64,000 nt of DNA, from the NCBI RefSeq assembly GCF_020085105.1, contig NC_058063.1, forward strand, positions 7,040,501-7,104,500. Reading direction: 5' to 3'. Positions 60,475-64,000 of this stretch are shown piece after piece. A program made the position numbers and the translations under genes. Position 1 is the first letter of the stretch. The number at the start of each line of letters is the position of its first letter. This DNA comes from Siniperca chuatsi (lineage: Eukaryota; Chordata; Actinopteri; Centrarchiformes; Sinipercidae). Under the pieces are notes generated by a model that did not search any database, was not told the origin of the DNA, and saw only the letters and a list, made by a program, of their open reading frames with translations.

Positions 60475-60512
<38 letters not shown>
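60475..60512. repeat. (AT)n microsatellite in epo intron 1
   Basis: About 18 AT units followed by a few AC. Confidence 0.95.
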
Positions 60513-60518
<6 letters not shown>

Positions 60519-62505
60519 TATGCATTCATTTTCACAAGATAAAATATTTGACTGGGAACAATACAAATCAATCCACATTTTAAATATATGAAAACCTCAA
60601 GACCTGTAGAACAACTGTGCATTTTGTAATACATCTACCCACCACCCTCATCTAGTGACGTCAGTCGAGATCTTTCAACATTATATATGTGAAAATACAT
60701 CTGGTGACTCTTCCATGCATCTCACGTGTCACGTCAAGGGGGTATTTTTAAAGTCATTTGTCTACAAATACTTAATATCCACCATTGTTGTCCTATGACC
60801 TCTTCAGATCCAGAGTTTATCAGACAACAAAGTATGCATGAGAACAAACATTAATGTTGCAGATTATTGATATCCTATCCATTTTTGTTCACCCACTGTG
60901 AGGTCGGAGGTCTGTGTCTATTATAAAACAATACCCTTCAAATTGCTAGGGATACTGTGCCTTGCTTGCATTTCTTACTGATTTTTAGGGCTGTATCATG
61001 TAAAATCAGCATGATTCAGCATGATTAAGCAGTCTCTCATTCATTTTGTTTCAATCCTGCATGTGACACCTAAGAAACCATGTGATACCCTGGATTATGA
61101 ACAGAAACCTGCAGATATGAAAATGCAGAAATGATTGTATCCTTAACCCTTATATAGAACAGGGCGGTTCCATAATTGGGCCATTAGTCAGCCTTATTCA
61201 GAAATGTTGATGTTACTTCTAACCTTTTCTCTGAAGGAAACTTTCCAACATCCATTGAAAGCACACGCTCAACTCTAAGGGTATACTTGTGGCTCTACTG
61301 TTGTGGGTCATGTGGGCATCCAGCCTCGTTCCTCTGTGCCACATGCTGAATGCACTCTTTCACAGCAGCCTGGATGTGTGACGCAGAAGGATGATACAGA
61401 TGATCCTCCCAGGACAGATCAGAAACAGGCTAGAATAAGTTCCAGGACTCGCAGACAACTAGCCCAAACTAAGCTGAACTGCAAAAAAGTTACACAACTA
61501 TTGCATGTTTGCTACTGTACCACTGAGGGATAATAAGAAAGAACGTCAACTATTATAATACCATTACTAGGTGTACATTAGCAGTGTTAAGAGGTCAATA
61601 GTATAATCAGCTTAACCTCCATGCCCCCTTTTCTGCGATGCCAACATCATTGAGGAGACTGTCAATAACACACAGGATCAGTCTGTGTCTATAAAACGGC
61701 ACATCTGACTCATACCACCCCCATGTTTCACAGAAACCTTCTGTAAACTCTGCACGTACATAGTGGTGGCGGTGCACAGTGTCCCACAACTTCACAAACT
61801 CCTAATTGCTCCACGCGCACTAGTAACAGTGTTGCAGCCACCATGCTCTCCTGAGCGAGCTCTTATAACCCCTGCAGATGTGCAATCCAGTAAATATGAA
61901 CACATACACCAAGACAACGGTGTTGCCAGGTGTGTGACATTCACTAGTACTTATGGAAGTGAATTTTCATTAGTTACTCATAAGGAATATAAGACGTAAG
62001 CATGGCAGGAAATGAATACTGAATGGAATTAATTACAAAGCATTTGACACAGGGAATAAATCCCACTACACTGGGCCTGTTTTCATCCTGTTGGCTGTTA
62101 AGTGGCTGCTCCACTTTACCTAGACACTGGTAAATGTACTAGTAGACTTTTGTAAAGTTGTCCACTTCAGAGTAAATCACAAACTTTAAATCTTTGTGCA
62201 TGTGGTCTTTTCAGACCTTCTGTGATACTTTAAGTTTATACATGCCCTGGGGTTCTTTCTACATCATCGTTAAAGAGCAAAACTTCTGATCAACAATGCG
62301 TTCCCTTATGAACTCTGCACACTTAAATCATCTTTAACATATACCAATTCATATAGCAGTTTCAGAGGCAAAGTGATGTCTGCACAGACAAACTAATGGC
62401 CCCCTTTCCACACACTCTGACATTTCCAAGACGCGGCCCCTTGGTTAAACAAGTGTGTGACTCAGCTTGAGGATTATCAGTGACCCTTTCACCTCCACCA
62501 TTGCC

Positions 62506-62576
62506 TACGTGAGAATACCGCAATCTAAACTGTGTATACACACTCACACACTCTCTTTCTACATTCTCACCACGTG
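62506..62576. promoter_or_regulatory. Possible hypoxia-response elements in epo intron 1
   Basis: TACGTG at 62506-62511 and CACGTG at 62571-62576 contain the HIF core RCGTG, 60 bases apart and beside CACA-rich text. TACGTG is the core of the mammalian EPO 3' enhancer (known). CACGTG also fits E-box factors, so function is only inferred. Confidence 0.3.
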
Positions 62577-63951
62577 GGTGGTATTTGCAGTCCAGGACTG
62601 TGCCCAAACTAAAAGTTAACAGCTTTGTCTGCCAACATCAGCTGCCAAAACCATGTTGCTATTTTAAATTGGAAGCAGTAGTCCACGAGTGGCAGTGCTT
62701 TGGATAATGGCAAGTGTCACTCCAGGTATGTGACAGAGGGTTTGGAAAGGTGGCCGGATGCTCACGTGAGATGATGCCTTTGACATGTGCTATTTTAACT
62801 AACCATGTCAAGCAGGTGAACAGAAAGAGCTGCAGCTGTTTAAACCAACTAGTCGGCGTGACACTAATGGTTAAATGGCACAGAGGGCTGATAAGGAGAT
62901 GCTATTTAAAGCACACTTCAGTGATGGGACGATTGCTTTTGAATGCTTTGCGATCGCCTTTCTATTTTGAACGGGTCTTCCCCATGACAACGTGCAGAGT
63001 TGTAAATAAGTAGCTATCAGATGACACAGGTGTGACATAATTTCCTGTTCGGCTTCGCTGGAATCCCTTATAGCAGTCAGCCTTTGATAACCTTTTGCTC
63101 TTTTCTGCTGACATAAGTATTTGACGGCTGAGCCAAAAAATGCAGATTCAGCTTTCACATTCACTACCCTTAACTTTCCAGTCTGCTGTGTCATGTTAGA
63201 TAAGAATGACTGAAGACGTATTTTCCCAGTGAACAAGGCAGAAAAACAAACTGGTCATCAATATTCGGCGACTTCTCAGGAGACCATTTTATCTGCAGTC
63301 ACAGGAAATAAAACATCTTGAGCATGAGTGGGAATCAAACCCGCAACTCCAACAGATTTAGTGCCTTGCTGAACTCATCAAGGTTCAGGACCAACATGAT
63401 GCCTTCATCGGCAGCTTCAAAAGGATTGTAGCCTATTTTTGAGACTGAATAGTGTCTATACCCCCCACTGTTAGGTTTGTCCGTCCATCACCTGACAGTA
63501 ATTTGGCTTCATTTAGAGGTGAATTTTTACTAGTTTAAAGGATTAATGGCTCTTGAGAGGATTATAGTTTTGCAGCATAGCCTAATGTACAGCAACCTTC
63601 TAGGAAGTGGCATTACACAATCTTGTTCCATGAACTGTGGTTAATAAATACAATTCTGAAGCATGCAGAAATAGGTCTTAGAACATTGGATGTGGAGTTT
63701 GGCCCAAATCAGAGGACAACTTTTAGGAAAACAGGCATAACTATTCAAAGAAAGCCAGACCTCCAGAGATGCCTTAAATTATCTCATGATGAGTATTCAC
63801 CCAAACACATAAAGAGCATGTGTGTACTGAATAGCTGCAAGCTACATCCATACATCATCAAAGTGACACACGTGGTCTAAAATACTGAGCATATAGACTG
63901 ATGCAGCACACAGGAACGCACTAGACTAGATAATATTAGAAGCGCTCTTAC

Positions 63952-63973
63952 CTCTACCCGTTTTCTGCAACAT
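63952..63973 (-). CDS. epo: Erythropoietin, exon 1 (start codon)
   Basis: The ATG at 63973-63971 begins MLQKTGR and the donor AGAG|GTAAGAG follows in phase 1. That is exactly the phase the exon 2 acceptor requires, and it restores GLLALLL in frame. A tiny first coding exon ending in phase 1 is characteristic of vertebrate EPO, and the product resembles the MFHGSGRG start of fish erythropoietins. The five exons total 558 coding bases, giving a 185-residue precursor plus stop. The hormone drives red-cell production through the Epo receptor. The promoter lies beyond the window edge; only 27 bases of 5' UTR are visible. Confidence 0.85.
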
Positions 63974-64000
63974 TCGCAAACAGGTGCCGCATCTTTTAAT

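Larger units (their letters stand above)
59496..63951 (-). other. epo intron 1 (4.46 kb)
   Basis: GT at 63951-63950 and AG at 59497-59496 (minus strand). It contains an (AT)n tract (60475-60512), four ACGTG-core sites (62506-62511, 62571-62576, 62763-62768, 63869-63874) and no coding segment that I recognise. A tRNA-like B-box text at about 63325-63350 belongs to a repeat. Confidence 0.75.

Noticed and set aside
63318..63365. tRNA-like B-box text (minus strand GCGGGTTTGATTCCC)
   Set aside because: No A box or cloverleaf was seen at the right distance. The adjoining 'agtgccttgctgaact' text is typical of a dispersed fish repeat.
1..64000. CRISPR arrays, operons, phage or bacterial systems
   Set aside because: Spliced vertebrate genes dominate. 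The direct repeats found are microsatellites or transposons, not regularly spaced arrays with unique spacers.

Overview
This is vertebrate, almost certainly teleost fish, nuclear DNA. It has long introns, many (CA)n/(TG)n microsatellites, Tc1-like and hAT-like transposon remnants and LINE 3' ends. Its genes are spliced, with clear GT-AG junctions and consistent reading phases. I recognise four protein-coding genes. The species cannot be named from the sequence.

Layout. Positions 1-28626 contain no exon I can recognise. They are probably a long 5' intron of the neuroligin gene, or sequence upstream of it, with repeats and AT-rich homeodomain-type blocks. Five + strand exons (28627-28812, 32271-32536, 33877-34030, 34956-35322, 35683-36517) encode the C-terminal ~600 residues of neuroligin-2 (nlgn2): the back half of the esterase-like domain, stalk, membrane helix, gephyrin-binding segment and PDZ ligand. 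A long 3' UTR may run to about 41.1 kb. There it meets, tail to tail, a minus-strand gene of the very large interferon-inducible GTPase (GVIN/VLIG, URGCP-like) family. That gene has one giant coding exon (42108-46783) and two or three small phase-1 exons upstream.

From 48.8 to 55.2 kb lies a repeat-dense stretch: two LINE 3' ends, a deleted LINE, an (AAG)n tract, a 62-bp exact duplication, a 0.36/0.48-kb inverted duplication and an inverted pair of MITEs. It leads into pop7 (RNase P/MRP subunit Rpp20, coding 55281-55736, +).

Pop7 is convergent with erythropoietin (epo, minus strand). All five epo coding exons can be placed: 63952-63973, 59365-59495, 59121-59207, 58648-58812 and 57905-58057. 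They join in phase to a 185-residue precursor. EPO and POP7 are also neighbours in mammals (human 7q22), which supports both calls.

The four genes do not form a pathway: synapse adhesion, interferon response, tRNA processing and red-cell hormone. I found no CRISPR array, operon or novel multi-gene system. The items most worth a second look are the upstream exons of the GTPase gene, the ACGTG cluster in epo intron 1, the lack of N-glycosylation sequons in this Epo, two near-perfect hairpins (1122-1179; 58178-58218), the inverted duplication at 52.6-54.2 kb, and the abutting poly(A) signals at 41.09-41.13 kb.
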